Origin: Photobacterium proteolyticum
Lineage (GTDB): Bacteria; Pseudomonadota; Gammaproteobacteria; Enterobacterales; Vibrionaceae
Direction of reading: 5' to 3'
NCBI RefSeq assembly: GCF_001939735.1
Contig: NZ_MJIL01000076.1
Coordinates: 62,001-126,000 of the forward strand
Length of the DNA stretch: 64,000 nt
Shown: in pieces, positions 1 through 9,034 of the stretch
Position numbering within the stretch: position 1 is the stretch's first letter
How the letters are laid out: each line of letters begins with the position of its first letter
Program-made: the position numbers and the translations under genes
Notes under the pieces: model-generated
What the model saw: the letters and a program-made list of their open reading frames with translations, nothing else
What the model was told of the DNA's origin: nothing
Databases searched by the model: none

Positions 1-125
1 CTGTGCGAATTCAAAGATAAAGTTTACCCGAATGAGTAACAACAATTTCCGGAATGGTTATTTTCCATTCTGTTTGTTGCACCTATTATATCTGCACTCA
101 AACTCTTTCCGACATCGGAGGCACT

Positions 126-518
126 ATGGCTAACGGACGCATTCTTCATACAATGTTGCGCGTAGGCGATCTCGAACGCTCTATTCAATTTTATACCGAT
201 ATCATGGGCATGCAGCTACTTCGCAAGCGTGACAATGAGGCCTATAAATATACTCTGGCCTTTGTTGGCTATGGTGATGAGTCAACAGGCGCCGTCATCG
301 AGCTGACCTATAACTGGGGAACAACCGAATACGAAATGGGCGATGCTTTCGGCCATATTGCAATTGGTGTTGAAGACATTTACGCAACCTGTGATGCGAT
401 TAAAGCTTCGGGGGGCAACGTGAGCCGCGAACCAGGCCCAGTGAAAGGCGGAAGTACGCACATTGCATTCGTTACCGACCCGGACGGCTACAAGATCGAG
501 TTGATCCAGCGTAGTTAA
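126..518 (+). CDS. gloA: Lactoylglutathione lyase (glyoxalase I)
   Basis: Isomerises the hemithioacetal of methylglyoxal and glutathione to S-lactoylglutathione in the cytoplasm. The 130-residue protein is a single glyoxalase/VOC domain. The expected metal ligands are visible: His8 in the [10 protein letters not shown] start motif, Glu59 in VIELTYNWG, His77 in FGHIAIGV and Glu125 in GYKIELIQ. This is the usual Ni-type bacterial GloA layout. The frame is open further upstream, but the ATG at 126 is preceded by a good GGAGG at 117-121 and gives the family's normal N-terminus, so the longer reading is rejected. In enterobacteria and vibrios gloA lies near rnt. Here rnt is about 3 kb away, with sodA and motY in between. 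Confidence 0.96.
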   Translation: MANGRILHTMLRVGDLERSIQFYTDIMGMQLLRKRDNEAYKYTLAFVGYGDESTGAVIELTYNWGTTEYEMGDAFGHIAIGVEDIYATCDAIKASGGNVSREPGPVKGGSTHIAFVTDPDGYKIELIQRS

Positions 519-539
519 GTGGCCAATTCATGATATCGC

Positions 540-561
540 AAAGCCTGCTATGACAGGCTTT
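540..561. terminator. Hairpin between gloA and the convergent small gene
   Basis: An 8-bp inverted repeat (AAAGCCTG / CAGGCTTT) with a 6-nt loop lies just after gloA and before the end of the convergent gene at 579-911. The T/A tracts are short, so it may act in both directions but is not a strong intrinsic terminator. Confidence 0.55.
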
Positions 562-578
562 GCTTACACTCATCAGCC

Positions 579-911
579 CTACTCCACCTTACCGAAATAC
601 TCTACGACAGTCGCACGATACTCATTATCTTTGTTGGGATCATTAAACTCTATTGAGTAGAAAGGCATCACGCTATCTTTGAGCTTCTCGGCAATTTGCA
701 GTTCCAAATTTTCCGCACTAACCGTACTGGTGACTTCATAGGTATCAGCGCGGTTAAGCTCCATTTCGTCTGCCTGCTCTAACGTAATCTGCTTCGCCGC
801 CACTTCACTGGCAAGCTCCTCTTTTACCCTTTCGGCATCACTGCTTACCACTGAGTCATCGGCAAATACCAAGCCAGAACTGAACATGAGTACCAACAAA
901 AGCACATTCAT
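579..911 (-). CDS. Small exported protein of unknown function
   Basis: I do not recognise this protein. The ATG at 911 gives 110 residues; a GTG three codons upstream is possible but sits badly relative to the purine-rich stretch. The N-terminus is a clear signal peptide (MNVLLLVLMFSSGLVFA, then DDS), so the mature protein of about 93 residues should be periplasmic or secreted. The mature part is acidic, rich in Glu and Ala, with no cysteines and no metal-binding motif, and ends in RATVVEYFGKVE. It is transcribed away from sodA, and the shared upstream region carries a strong Fur box, so iron control of both genes is possible but unproven. The signal peptide and codon pattern make it a likely real gene. 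Confidence 0.7.
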   Translation of the reverse strand: MNVLLLVLMFSSGLVFADDSVVSSDAERVKEELASEVAAKQITLEQADEMELNRADTYEVTSTVSAENLELQIAEKLKDSVMPFYSIEFNDPNKDNEYRATVVEYFGKVE

Positions 912-1029
912 AACTACCACCGCCTTTTCTTAGTATGTTTATCTCTATACCCATCTCAATTTAGCTCTTTCGGCAGTTACTTCAGCTCCAAAATTAAGAA
1001 AGTGGAAAAGCATCATAAAAAGCAGGGTT

Positions 1030-1048
1030 GATAATGATATTTATTCTC
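1030..1048 (+). promoter_or_regulatory. Fur box upstream of sodA
   Basis: The 19 bases at 1030-1048 begin GATAATGATA and match the classical Fur consensus at 16 of 19 positions by my count. The site lies 35 bases before the sodA start codon, where Fur would block a promoter. Iron repression of the Mn-type SOD gene by Fur is established in E. coli. The site is also upstream of the divergent gene at 579-911. Confidence 0.75.
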
Positions 1049-1082
1049 ATTAATATATAAAAAAAACCAAGAGAGAACGGTC

Positions 1083-1697
1083 ATGTCATTCAACTTTCCA
1101 GAATTGCCTTACCCCTATGATGCACTCGAACCATATATCGATGCCAAAACGATGGAAATCCACCATAGCCGCCATCACAAAACTTACTATGATAAATTTA
1201 TGACTGCGATTATCGGTACTGAGTTGGAACAACAATCTCTTCATGAGATTTTTGCCACAGTTTCTAAACAGGCTCCTGCCGTCAGAAACCACGGTGGCGG
1301 TTTTTTCAACCACAACCTCTACTGGCAGTGCATGTCACCCAGTGGTGGCGGGCAACCAGGCGGCCTACTTGCCGAAGCAATTAACTGTCACTTCGGCAGC
1401 TTTGAACATTTCAAAACAGCTTTCTCCGAGGCAGCAGCCAACCACTTCGGTTCTGGGTTCATCTGGCTTTGCGTCAACGACGGGCGGTTGGAAATCTCTT
1501 CCACCAGCAACCAGGACAATCCGCTGATGGATGTTGTCGGTAATTGTGGGGAGCCGATTCTGGCACTCGATGTCTGGGAGCATGCCTACTACATCAGCTA
1601 CCAGAACAAACGCCCGGAATACATCGACGCATGGTGGCATGTTGTTGACTGGCAGCAAGTCGAACAGCATTTTGTCGAGGCATTACAGCAGCAGTAA
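1083..1697 (+). CDS. sodA: Superoxide dismutase, Mn type
   Basis: Dismutates superoxide to O2 and H2O2 in the cytoplasm. The 204 residues cover the whole Fe/Mn SOD fold. Metal ligands are His27 (EIHHSRHH), the His of FFNHNLYW, and Asp and His of DVWEHAYY. Two features point to the Mn type: glycines (GGG) where FeSODs carry Gln in NNAAQ, and the active-site Gln in the C-terminal motif NQDNPLM. The start is supported by the purine-rich AGAGAACGG before the ATG. A Fur box 35 bases upstream fits a gene switched on when iron is scarce and FeSOD cannot be made. A second, Fe-type SOD is at 31027. It is probably co-transcribed with the gene at 1712, which starts 14 bases after its stop. Confidence 0.93.
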   Translation: MSFNFPELPYPYDALEPYIDAKTMEIHHSRHHKTYYDKFMTAIIGTELEQQSLHEIFATVSKQAPAVRNHGGGFFNHNLYWQCMSPSGGGQPGGLLAEAINCHFGSFEHFKTAFSEAAANHFGSGFIWLCVNDGRLEISSTSNQDNPLMDVVGNCGEPILALDVWEHAYYISYQNKRPEYIDAWWHVVDWQQVEQHFVEALQQQ

Positions 1698-1711
1698 TCT
1701 AAGGAATAATC

Positions 1712-2155
1712 ATGGATGTATCACGCTGGGAACGGCATACCTTGCTGGCCGCAGAAGCCGAAGAGAATAACAAGCCAATGATGTCAGTGATTCATTACCA
1801 ACTGGCTTTGGCTGAATCGCAGCAGCTAGAACCGATTCAGGGGACGCGCGAAGAGCTTGAGGACTTACTGACCATCAAAGTCACGTCTTGTCATAATCTG
1901 GCGTCTTTTTGGCGAAAGGCTGGCGACAACGAGTATGAGCTTAAGTACTTACAGCTTGCCTCTGAGCAAGTAATGGCACTTATTCCTCAGTGTCCTCGCA
2001 AGGAGTGTGATGCATTTATTGATACCCTTGGGTGCTGTAAATCCGCTTTGATCTCGTTTCTAAAACGCCACCCCAATCCGGCAGTTGCCCGCCAACTTGA
2101 GCATATCAATATCAGTAACCAATGTGAGCTGATCGCCAAGTTTCGTCTTCACTAA
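1712..2155 (+). CDS. Conserved hypothetical protein, TPR-like, next to sodA
   Basis: A 147-residue soluble protein with no signal peptide or membrane segment. It looks all-helical: MSVIHYQLALAESQQL and a following pair of helices resemble a tetratricopeptide unit, and several cysteines are spread along the chain (CHNLASF, CPRKECD, GCCKSAL). It resembles the DUF2753 family found in vibrios, but that is from memory and only moderately sure. An AAGGA precedes the ATG, and it starts 14 bases after sodA, so it very likely shares the Fur-controlled sodA transcript. Its job is unknown; the linkage suggests a role under iron limitation or oxidative stress. Confidence 0.75.
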   Translation: MDVSRWERHTLLAAEAEENNKPMMSVIHYQLALAESQQLEPIQGTREELEDLLTIKVTSCHNLASFWRKAGDNEYELKYLQLASEQVMALIPQCPRKECDAFIDTLGCCKSALISFLKRHPNPAVARQLEHINISNQCELIAKFRLH

Positions 2156-2210
2156 ATGGCTAAACTTGAATGACTTTATAGCCTGATAGGTACAATGAAC
2201 TAGGATCAAA

Positions 2211-2239
2211 AAAGCGAGATACACTGAGTATCTCGCTTT
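2211..2239. terminator. Bidirectional intrinsic terminator
   Basis: A perfect 12-bp stem (AAAGCGAGATAC / GTATCTCGCTTT) with a 5-nt loop. It has T-rich sequence after it on the plus strand and an A-run before it, so it can end both the sodA transcript and the convergent motY transcript. Confidence 0.88.
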
Positions 2240-2264
2240 GTTTATTTAGGGTTTTTGACATCTG

Positions 2265-3155
2265 CTAGATAAGTGTCCTGCCTAATGAAATCACAACACG
2301 GCGGTTTTGATTGCGCCCGATTGGCGTTTCATTGTCGGCAATTGGCCGACGTTTTCCGTAAGCCTCAACCTGAATCCGGTCTTTCGGCAAGCCCATTGCC
2401 ATAAAGTATTCTTCCAGCTTCTTGGCCCGCCGCTCCGACAATGCCTGATTGACGTTCTTGCCGCCCCGTGAATCGGTATAGGTTGCGACCAATACCAAAT
2501 CAACATCATCACTATATCGGACAAAATCACTGATCTGAGCCAGGCGCTGGCGCGAGGCTTTGTTCAACTCATCACTATCATGGTCGTAGTGAAGAACGGT
2601 AAAGGCAATATCATCGAAACTGTAAGGCAGCAAGTTGTCTATACACTGACTAAATTGCTGATAGGGCGCCTGAAACGAGACCGCTGAAAGCCCGACTTCA
2701 ATACGTTTATTTCGATGCTGCCAGTCCTGATAACTTAGCGTCGGGTAACGCCCGCTCTCAAGCTCGGTCAGCATTGCCCAGGCCATTTGCCCCCCAATAT
2801 AGCCATCAAACTGTTTGAAGAAGGTAATTTTAGTGATTGGCTCAGCCGCATCCCCCGGCATCCAGCGCGGCGGCATCGATACCAGGCTGACATCGCGTGT
2901 TTCCCCCATGGGACGGCGCATCTTAAGTTCAAAATCTAGATTGATTTTTTTGCTCGCCCGGGAGGTAAACTGAGCTTCACCGTAATTGGGTATCTTATGC
3001 AGCATACGACATTCCAGCGGAGTATCAACAGCAACCTTCCAGCTCGATTGCGCAGGCGTCGCGACATATTGCTTGCTTGCCATCACCGTGTTACTTGCTG
3101 TCGCAGCGGCTAGCAATGCGCCTGCCAAGCACAATGATGTTGTTGTATTGCCCAT
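2265..3155 (-). CDS. motY: Sodium-driven flagellar motor protein MotY
   Basis: MotY forms the T ring under the outer-membrane basal body of the sodium-driven polar flagellum of vibrios and helps hold the PomA/PomB stator. The 296-residue protein has a signal peptide (cleavage near VMASKQY), an N-terminal domain of about 150 residues typical of MotY, and a C-terminal OmpA-like peptidoglycan-binding domain from about residue 185. Motifs in that domain are [20 protein letters not shown] and NRRVVISLG. Length and domain order match known Vibrio MotY. It is divergent from rnt, which is the arrangement known in Vibrio. A purine-rich TAGGAA lies before the ATG. Confidence 0.94.
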   Translation of the reverse strand: MGNTTTSLCLAGALLAAATASNTVMASKQYVATPAQSSWKVAVDTPLECRMLHKIPNYGEAQFTSRASKKINLDFELKMRRPMGETRDVSLVSMPPRWMPGDAAEPITKITFFKQFDGYIGGQMAWAMLTELESGRYPTLSYQDWQHRNKRIEVGLSAVSFQAPYQQFSQCIDNLLPYSFDDIAFTVLHYDHDSDELNKASRQRLAQISDFVRYSDDVDLVLVATYTDSRGGKNVNQALSERRAKKLEEYFMAMGLPKDRIQVEAYGKRRPIADNETPIGRNQNRRVVISLGRTLI

Positions 3156-3305
3156 ATTCCTACCACCAGCTCAATCGTAATGCTGACTATTGTATCGGAT
3201 CTGACGAAAAAATCTTTAGGTGCAGTTTCCCCGCGATGAATTAAGGTTTAGCTCCCGGAGTGAATCTGACATAATGCGCTCTTCATTTTTATCAACCGCA
3301 GTGCT

Positions 3306-3977
3306 ATGAGCCAAGATAACGAACTAAACACTCTTAAAAGTCGCTTTCGCGGCTACTTTCCCGTCGTCATTGATGTAGAAACTGCCGGCTTTAATGCCAA
3401 AACAGATGCCCTGCTCGAGATCTGTGCAGTCACCCTGAAAATGGATGAAGAAGGCTGGCTAAAGCCTGCTTCGACTATCCATTATCACATAACGCCATTT
3501 GAAGGGGCTGTGATCCATAAAGAGGCGCTGGAGTTTAACGGGATCCGGGATCCGTTCAGTCCGCTTCGCGGTGCGGTCTCTGAAGAAGCGGCACTAAAAG
3601 AGATCTACAAGCAGATCCGCAAAGAACAAAAAGCGGCTGGTTGCTCCCGTGCCATCATGGTTGCCCATAACGCCAACTTTGATCACAGCTTTGTGATGGC
3701 GGCTTCTGAGCGTGCCAAACTAAAGCGCAATCCCTTTCACCCATTTGCGACCTTCGATACGGCAGCATTGAGCGGTTTGGCATTCGGCCAGACAGTCTTG
3801 GCCAAGGCCTGTAGCACCGCCGGGATCCCGTTCGATAACAAGGAAGCCCACTCCGCTCTTTATGACACTGAACGCACATCAGAATTATTCTGTGAGATTG
3901 TTAACAAATGGAAGAAATTAGGTGGCTGGCCACTTTTTGATTCTGCAGAAGAAAAGAGCGAAGAAACTCAACCTTAG
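3306..3977 (+). CDS. rnt: Ribonuclease T
   Basis: A 3'-to-5' exoribonuclease of the DEDD family that trims tRNA, 5S and 23S rRNA 3' ends. The 223-residue protein shows the exonuclease motifs in order: DVETAGF (Exo I), VAHNANFD (Exo II) and [10 protein letters not shown] (Exo III, DEDDh type). This gives all four acidic residues and the catalytic His. It is slightly longer than the E. coli enzyme because of an acidic tail ([11 protein letters not shown]). Its 3' end and downstream region are partly repeated about 173 bases further on (see 4064-4206). It is divergent from motY, as in Vibrio. Confidence 0.95.
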   Translation: MSQDNELNTLKSRFRGYFPVVIDVETAGFNAKTDALLEICAVTLKMDEEGWLKPASTIHYHITPFEGAVIHKEALEFNGIRDPFSPLRGAVSEEAALKEIYKQIRKEQKAAGCSRAIMVAHNANFDHSFVMAASERAKLKRNPFHPFATFDTAALSGLAFGQTVLAKACSTAGIPFDNKEAHSALYDTERTSELFCEIVNKWKKLGGWPLFDSAEEKSEETQP

Positions 3978-4063
3978 AGAATAACAAACTCATCGGACCA
4001 CATTGAAAGTCAACTTTCTGGCATTTTAGAGTAATTACTCAATACGCCTGATTGATATTTTTT

Positions 4064-4206
4064 TGTGAGAGCGTTAACAAATGAAAGAATTAGGCGAACA
4101 GCAAGTTTTAAAATCTCAAACAGAAAAAATCGAAGTGTCTTAAAAATTAAACACGCAAAACTCATCAGACCTCCTATGAGTCCAGCAGTGCTGGGCTTTT
4201 AGAAAC
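4064..4206 (+). repeat. Decayed partial copy of the rnt 3' end and its downstream hairpin
   Basis: Bases 4064-4206 match 3891-4033 at a near-constant offset of 172-173. TGTGAGA..GTTAACAAATG.AAGAA.TTAGG is shared between 3891 and 4064, and AAACTCATC.GACC between 3986 and 4158. In the copy the rnt reading frame stops at once (AAA TGG became AAA TGA), so it is non-coding. Each copy ends in a small hairpin before a T-rich stretch, GAAAGT/ACTTTC at 4004-4017 and CCAGCA/TGCTGG at 4182-4194, but the stem sequences differ. This looks like an old tandem duplication of a gene end with its terminator. Confidence 0.7.
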
Positions 4207-4381
4207 ATGTTTTCAAACACACAATATATTTAAAACGCCCGTTTTAAACACCAATAAATAATATACCATTCAATTACTCATTTCTCACAAAAACAACGTG
4301 TTACAACGACTTAACATTTATATTTTTCATCCTTATACTGCGTAATACTGTTTCATATTGTTTCAGATTGATTCTATGGAA

Positions 4382-4398
4382 GACTGGTCGCGCCTACG
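4382..4398 (+). promoter_or_regulatory. Possible FadR operator upstream of fadL
   Basis: The 17 bases contain the CTGGTC half-site followed by CC at the right spacing, resembling FadR sites recalled from fad promoters. FadR repression of fatty-acid uptake genes is known in E. coli and Vibrio. The site is 180 bases before the fadL start. The rest of 4207-4576 is AT-rich and shows no gene I can support. Confidence 0.4.
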
Positions 4399-4576
4399 TA
4401 ATCACCTCGTATCATAATGATGTGAAGCCACTATGCCTGAACAACATGCCTTGTTCTGAGCGCGTTAAGCATAGAGCCGGTGTTTTCTGATTCTGCATGA
4501 AGCCGTATTTCATTAATTTGTTTTTCCTTCATGGAACGAAGAACAAGAAGCAAATATCAAAGAGGCAAATATAATA

Positions 4577-5818
4577 ATGTCCAGAAAAATAACACTCACT
4601 GCCGTCGCCGTAACCGCGGCATTAATGTCTGTCAATGTCAACGCAGCTGGCTTTCAGGTTAACGAACACTCTGCATCTGGCTTAGGTCGGGCGTTCTCCG
4701 GCGAAGCCGCCGTCGCTGATAATGCATCAGTATTAGCACGTAACCCTGCCGCAATGACCCTTTTCAAAACCGCTGAGTTTTCAGGTGCGATCAGTATCGT
4801 TGATCCTGATATCGATGTTGAAGATAATGATTTCGGTCAGACAGCAAAAGACGTTGCGCCTTTAGGTATTGTTCCGGCGGGTTACTATATCCATCCTATC
4901 AACGATCGCTTCGCGGTCGGATTGGCAATGTTTTCCAACTACGGAGTAGCGACCGAATATCCGGCAGATTTTAATGCAGGCTCTTCAGCCGGTGAAACAT
5001 CTCTTATCACACTGAATTTCAACCCGAATATTGCCTATCGGATCAATGAGCACTTCAGCATCGGCGGTGGTGTCAGCCTTGTCTACGGCGACGCCGAGCT
5101 CACACGATTTTTAGGGTCAATGGCTGCCGCTGTTGATGGTGGCAAACCGAGTGATAAAAGTATAAAAATGGAAGGCGATACCACCGGTTGGGGCTGGAAT
5201 GTCGGTGCTCTCTATGAAATTAATGATGATCACCGTTTCGGCCTGAGCTATCGCTCTCAGGTGGATCTTGACTTTGATGGTGACTTTACCGATTACACAG
5301 GCCTTATTACCGGAGCTGCCAATAATACCGTTCCCGGTTCACTATCTGTTGTGCTACCTGCGATTGCTGAATTCTCCGGTTATCACGCTCTAAATAGCCA
5401 ATGGGCCATTCACTACGGTATTCAGTGGATACAGTACAGTAAGTTCGAAGAGCTACGTGGTACCGGTGATCAGTGTACCTATAATGGCCAAGCCGGGGTT
5501 TGCTTGCTGAAAGACGAAGATTACGACGATAACTCCCGCTACTCCATCGGGGCAACCTATATCCTCAACCCGACCTGGACCCTTCGCGCCGGTTTTGCCT
5601 TCGATGAGCAAGCCGGTAAATCAACCCTTAGTATCCCTGATACCGATCGTTACTGGTACTCGGCAGGTGCAACCTATACCTACAGCCCGAAGATGACGTT
5701 TGATGTTGGCTTGACCTATCTCGATGGTAAAGAGGCCACCTTTACCGAAGATGGCAGCTCATTCACTTCTACCGGTGGTGCAATCATCAGCGCCGCGCAA
5801 ATCAACTACAAATTTTAG
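4577..5818 (+). CDS. fadL: FadL-family outer-membrane long-chain fatty acid transporter
   Basis: Forms a 14-strand outer-membrane barrel that lets long-chain fatty acids diffuse in. The 413-residue protein starts with a signal peptide (cleavage after NVNA) followed by the FadL hallmark N-terminal plug: AGFQVNEHSASGLGRAFSGEAA and then NPAAM. The body is typical beta-strand sequence ending in INYKF, with a terminal aromatic as expected for barrel insertion. The next gene, 50 bases on, encodes the VolA lipase. In V. cholerae a fadL homologue is paired with volA, whose product releases fatty acids from lysophosphatidylcholine for FadL-mediated import. A possible FadR site lies upstream. Vibrios carry several fadL paralogues, so the symbol marks the family. 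Confidence 0.9.
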   Translation: MSRKITLTAVAVTAALMSVNVNAAGFQVNEHSASGLGRAFSGEAAVADNASVLARNPAAMTLFKTAEFSGAISIVDPDIDVEDNDFGQTAKDVAPLGIVPAGYYIHPINDRFAVGLAMFSNYGVATEYPADFNAGSSAGETSLITLNFNPNIAYRINEHFSIGGGVSLVYGDAELTRFLGSMAAAVDGGKPSDKSIKMEGDTTGWGWNVGALYEINDDHRFGLSYRSQVDLDFDGDFTDYTGLITGAANNTVPGSLSVVLPAIAEFSGYHALNSQWAIHYGIQWIQYSKFEELRGTGDQCTYNGQAGVCLLKDEDYDDNSRYSIGATYILNPTWTLRAGFAFDEQAGKSTLSIPDTDRYWYSAGATYTYSPKMTFDVGLTYLDGKEATFTEDGSSFTSTGGAIISAAQINYKF

Positions 5819-5868
5819 GATTCGGTAGCCCCTCGGCTGCAACATGATTTGAAAGATAGGGATATAAC

Positions 5869-8349
5869 ATGAAAAAGAATATTTTAGCGGTACTGATTGC
5901 CTCTAGTATTGGCTTGGCTGGCTGCGGAAATGAAAGCGAAGTCGTCGGTAACCCAACCATTGATCCAATCATCGAAAGAAGCCTGAAAGCTGATACCAAG
6001 ATCAAGTTTGACATTCTTTCCAACCCAAAATCACCTGTGGTAGTCAAACCGACCTACCTGGCAGTTGATAAAAACGATGGAACCTTAGCAACAGAAAGCT
6101 TAGCTGATGACCCTAATAAATGGTCTGACCCACTTGTTACCATGGGTAAAACTGATGGCTGGAGCACCAACCAACCGATAACAATTGAGTTTATAGGCAA
6201 TGATTTAGATGGCACCACTGCTGCAGATGGATTCTACTTGCTAGAAACAGGCGATCCTACGTCTAGTACTTATACCAGCACCCAACCGGTACCACTGACT
6301 GAAGCTAACGGTGACTTCAAAGTCTTTGCCTCGGGAAAAACCTTGACGGTACTGCTGACCAAACCACTAAAACCTGCTAGCCAATACCAGTTTGCCATTA
6401 CCTCTGATTTAAAAGATATCAACGGCAATGAAGTAGGCATGAGTAACAGCTACGCGGTATTAAAATCAACTACCCGACCACCGAGCGAAAAGCTCGAACC
6501 TGCACAGCGCCTCGCCCATGCCAGTGAAGCAACGTTTGCCGCAACCGGGGTTGATAAAAACAAGATAATCTTCACTAACTGGTTTACGACCGCCTCAGCT
6601 GGTGATGTTCTGTTCGCAGGAAAAGCCGCTTCGGCACTTGCGCTGAAAAATGATGCCTCAACCGTCTGGCAGGGCTCTGCAATTGGTGATGTCTCAACAG
6701 CTGATCTCGCCAAACTATATACAATGACGGGCCTTACATCAGCAGGAACTACTGTCGGGGGAACAAATGAAGTTTATACCGGCAAAGTGTACTTGCCCTA
6801 TTTCCTCGAGACGGCTGCAGACAAGTTTAGTACCACTCCATGGCAAAGCGGCATGCCAAGTTTAGCTGCTATTAAATACATACTGGGAGATGAAACTGCC
6901 AGTAGCACCGACAAAGCCATTGTTATGCAGAAGCTGACAGATTGGGGCATTACTCAGGATGATCTTGAAAAAGTCAGTACTGATCCGGCCGTACAGCTCA
7001 AAGTTCTTCCGCTGCTAACAGGCAAAACAATCACTTTATCCGATGGCAGTCAGTTAGATAGCGAACGCCTAATTACGCGCTACAGCCCAGTTCCTAAACT
7101 GAAATCCGTACAAGAAGTTGAGTACACCTTGATTCTGCCACCAGCTGCAAGTGGTTGCCAAGCAATTGAGAAAAACACTGTCAGCATATACCAGCATGGG
7201 ATCACTGCAAATAAAGAGGAATTAAAAACCAGCTCGCTGGCGGATACCATCATCGGCAGCTCCTGTAATGCAATCTTCGCAATTGACTTGCCATTACATG
7301 GTACACGTGGCGTAACACTTCCAGTCGTTGGTTATACTACAGCATCAACCAAGCCTGAAATCTTCTTAAACCTTGAAACATTGCCTGTCGGACGGGACAA
7401 CCTGCGTCAAAGTGTCATGGACCAGATTAACCTTCGTGTTGCTATCGGCAGATTGTTTGCATCTATAAAACAAGGAAATGCTGGTGCGATGGGAGCCTTT
7501 GGCTGGCTAAATCCAGATAATGGCGTTAGCTTTATCGGCCACTCTCTTGGTGCGATGACTGGGGTTGCATTAGGTAACGTTGCCAATCGTCCACTCGGAA
7601 CATCTGCCGAAGACCAACAAAGCGATGCACTGTTCTTTAATATCAATAAACTCGCTCTAGCCAACCCAGGAGCCGGTATTCCTTACCTACTAATGGAGTC
7701 GACAGAGTACGGTAACTTTGTAAAAGGCACCCTGCTAGCTGGTGCCGATGCAAAATTCAAAGCTGACTGTGACTCAAAAAGTTTAGACTATAAAACATGT
7801 TACGCTGGCTTTGAAGCCTTGTTAGTTGGCAGCGGTGATTCCGAATCCATTGCAACCTTAACCAAGGTATATAGTAATTTCACTCAATTTGCCTATGCCG
7901 CGCAGACAATTCTGGATACTGTTGATCCACTCAACCATGCACCACAGATAAGCAGCGGGCTACCTGTCTACTTATCAATGGTGAAAGATGACAGCACAAT
8001 TCCAACACAGCTTACATTCAGAAGTACTGTCACCGGTACAAGTATCGCTAAGCCTTATTCGGTATTTGGCGGTACCTTGCCGTTGGTTGACGAAGGCCTC
8101 CTAAACCTAAGTGTCACCGACAGTGATGTAGCATCTTTAGTCAAGCATGTTACTTACTTTACAGCCGGAGACCATGGCAGTCAGAAGAAAGACAGAAACG
8201 CGGCTAGCCCAGATGCCGCTACAGGCGAAATGCAAGATCACATCGCCAGCTTGGTCAATGGCAACGGTACTAGCCTTACAGTACCAAATGCAGGCACTGT
8301 ACTTTCGGCAACCTTGCCTGACCCTTCTACGAAGCAATATGGCTTTTAA
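5869..8349 (+). CDS. volA: VolA-type surface lysophospholipase lipoprotein
   Basis: An 826-residue predicted outer-membrane lipoprotein. The signal ends in the lipobox LAGC with Cys19 as the lipidated residue. The N-terminal half contains an Ig-like segment seen in bacterial virulence-factor lipases, and the C-terminal half an alpha/beta-hydrolase domain. The nucleophile elbow is GHSLG with Ser559. HGSQ with His769 (in AGDHG) is a likely catalytic histidine, and an acid is probably in the KDDSTIP segment. In V. cholerae VolA is displayed on the cell surface, cleaves lysophosphatidylcholine and feeds the fatty acid to FadL. Its position directly after fadL matches that system. The gene ends in a strong terminator, so fadL-volA looks like a self-contained operon. 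Confidence 0.9.
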   Translation: MKKNILAVLIASSIGLAGCGNESEVVGNPTIDPIIERSLKADTKIKFDILSNPKSPVVVKPTYLAVDKNDGTLATESLADDPNKWSDPLVTMGKTDGWSTNQPITIEFIGNDLDGTTAADGFYLLETGDPTSSTYTSTQPVPLTEANGDFKVFASGKTLTVLLTKPLKPASQYQFAITSDLKDINGNEVGMSNSYAVLKSTTRPPSEKLEPAQRLAHASEATFAATGVDKNKIIFTNWFTTASAGDVLFAGKAASALALKNDASTVWQGSAIGDVSTADLAKLYTMTGLTSAGTTVGGTNEVYTGKVYLPYFLETAADKFSTTPWQSGMPSLAAIKYILGDETASSTDKAIVMQKLTDWGITQDDLEKVSTDPAVQLKVLPLLTGKTITLSDGSQLDSERLITRYSPVPKLKSVQEVEYTLILPPAASGCQAIEKNTVSIYQHGITANKEELKTSSLADTIIGSSCNAIFAIDLPLHGTRGVTLPVVGYTTASTKPEIFLNLETLPVGRDNLRQSVMDQINLRVAIGRLFASIKQGNAGAMGAFGWLNPDNGVSFIGHSLGAMTGVALGNVANRPLGTSAEDQQSDALFFNINKLALANPGAGIPYLLMESTEYGNFVKGTLLAGADAKFKADCDSKSLDYKTCYAGFEALLVGSGDSESIATLTKVYSNFTQFAYAAQTILDTVDPLNHAPQISSGLPVYLSMVKDDSTIPTQLTFRSTVTGTSIAKPYSVFGGTLPLVDEGLLNLSVTDSDVASLVKHVTYFTAGDHGSQKKDRNAASPDAATGEMQDHIASLVNGNGTSLTVPNAGTVLSATLPDPSTKQYGF

Positions 8350-8366
8350 CTTTCTGTAATACACAA

Positions 8367-8392
8367 AAAGGCTAGCCTCACGGCTAGCCTTT
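8367..8392 (+). terminator. Intrinsic terminator after volA
   Basis: A perfect 11-bp stem (AAAGGCTAGCC / GGCTAGCCTTT) with a 4-nt loop, followed by CTTTT. The A-run on the left also allows it to end the convergent peroxiredoxin transcript. Confidence 0.9.
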
Positions 8393-8429
8393 CTTTTATC
8401 TGTTTTCTTCAGCCTATTCTGTAACTGAA

Positions 8430-9034
8430 TTACAAATCATCAGTATGTTCAGACAGGTATTTCGCCACCCCTTGCGGTGACGCATCCATACCCTCTTTGC
8501 CTTTCTCCCACTGTGCCGGACACACTTCGCCGTTTTGCTCATGGAACTGCAGGGCATCAACCATCCGTAGCATCTCGTCGATATTACGTCCCAGCGGCAA
8601 GTCATTCACTACCTGGTGACGAACAACCCCTTCCTTGTCAATCAGGAACGAACCACGGAAGGCGACACCGGCTTCTGGGTGTTCAACATCATAAGCCTGA
8701 CAAATCTCATGCTTGGTATCAGCAACCAACGGATACTTAACCGGCCCAATCCCGCCATCTTCAACAGCAGTATTACGCCACGCATTATGAGAAAACTGTG
8801 AATCAATCGATACCCCGATCACTTCCACCCCTTTAGCCTGGAAGTCAGCAAAGCGCTTATCAAACGCGATCAGTTCCGAAGGGCAAACAAAGGTAAAGTC
8901 CAGCGGGTAGAAAAAAGCACCACCGCTTTTCCCTGTGTATGCTGTTTCAAATTAAACTGTTCGACAATCTCGCCATTGCCAAGCACTGCCGCGGCAGTAA
9001 AATCAGGGGCAGGACGACCTACTAGTACACTCAT
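8430..9034 (-). pseudogene. 2-Cys peroxiredoxin (AhpC/PrxA family), frameshifted
   Basis: Thioredoxin-fold peroxidase that reduces H2O2 and organic peroxides. Translation from the ATG at 9034 gives MSVLVGRPAPDFTAAAVLG and continues to AVVLF. There the frame breaks at a run of six A (plus strand 8911-8916), where seven are needed to read LFFYPLDFTFVCP. The second frame then carries the peroxidatic Cys motif FVCPSEL, VIGVSIDSQFSHNAW, FLIDKEG and the resolving Cys motif GEVCPAQW down to the stop at 8430. With the missing base restored the protein is about 201 residues, the normal family length, with no other damage. This looks like a recent loss or a homopolymer sequencing error. The 288 bases upstream of it hold no gene I can support. 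Confidence 0.85.

Noticed and set aside
3891..4079. Two CRP-like sites (TGTGA-N6-TAACA)
   Set aside because: One lies inside rnt coding sequence and the other in its decayed copy, so the similarity comes from the duplication and not from regulation.
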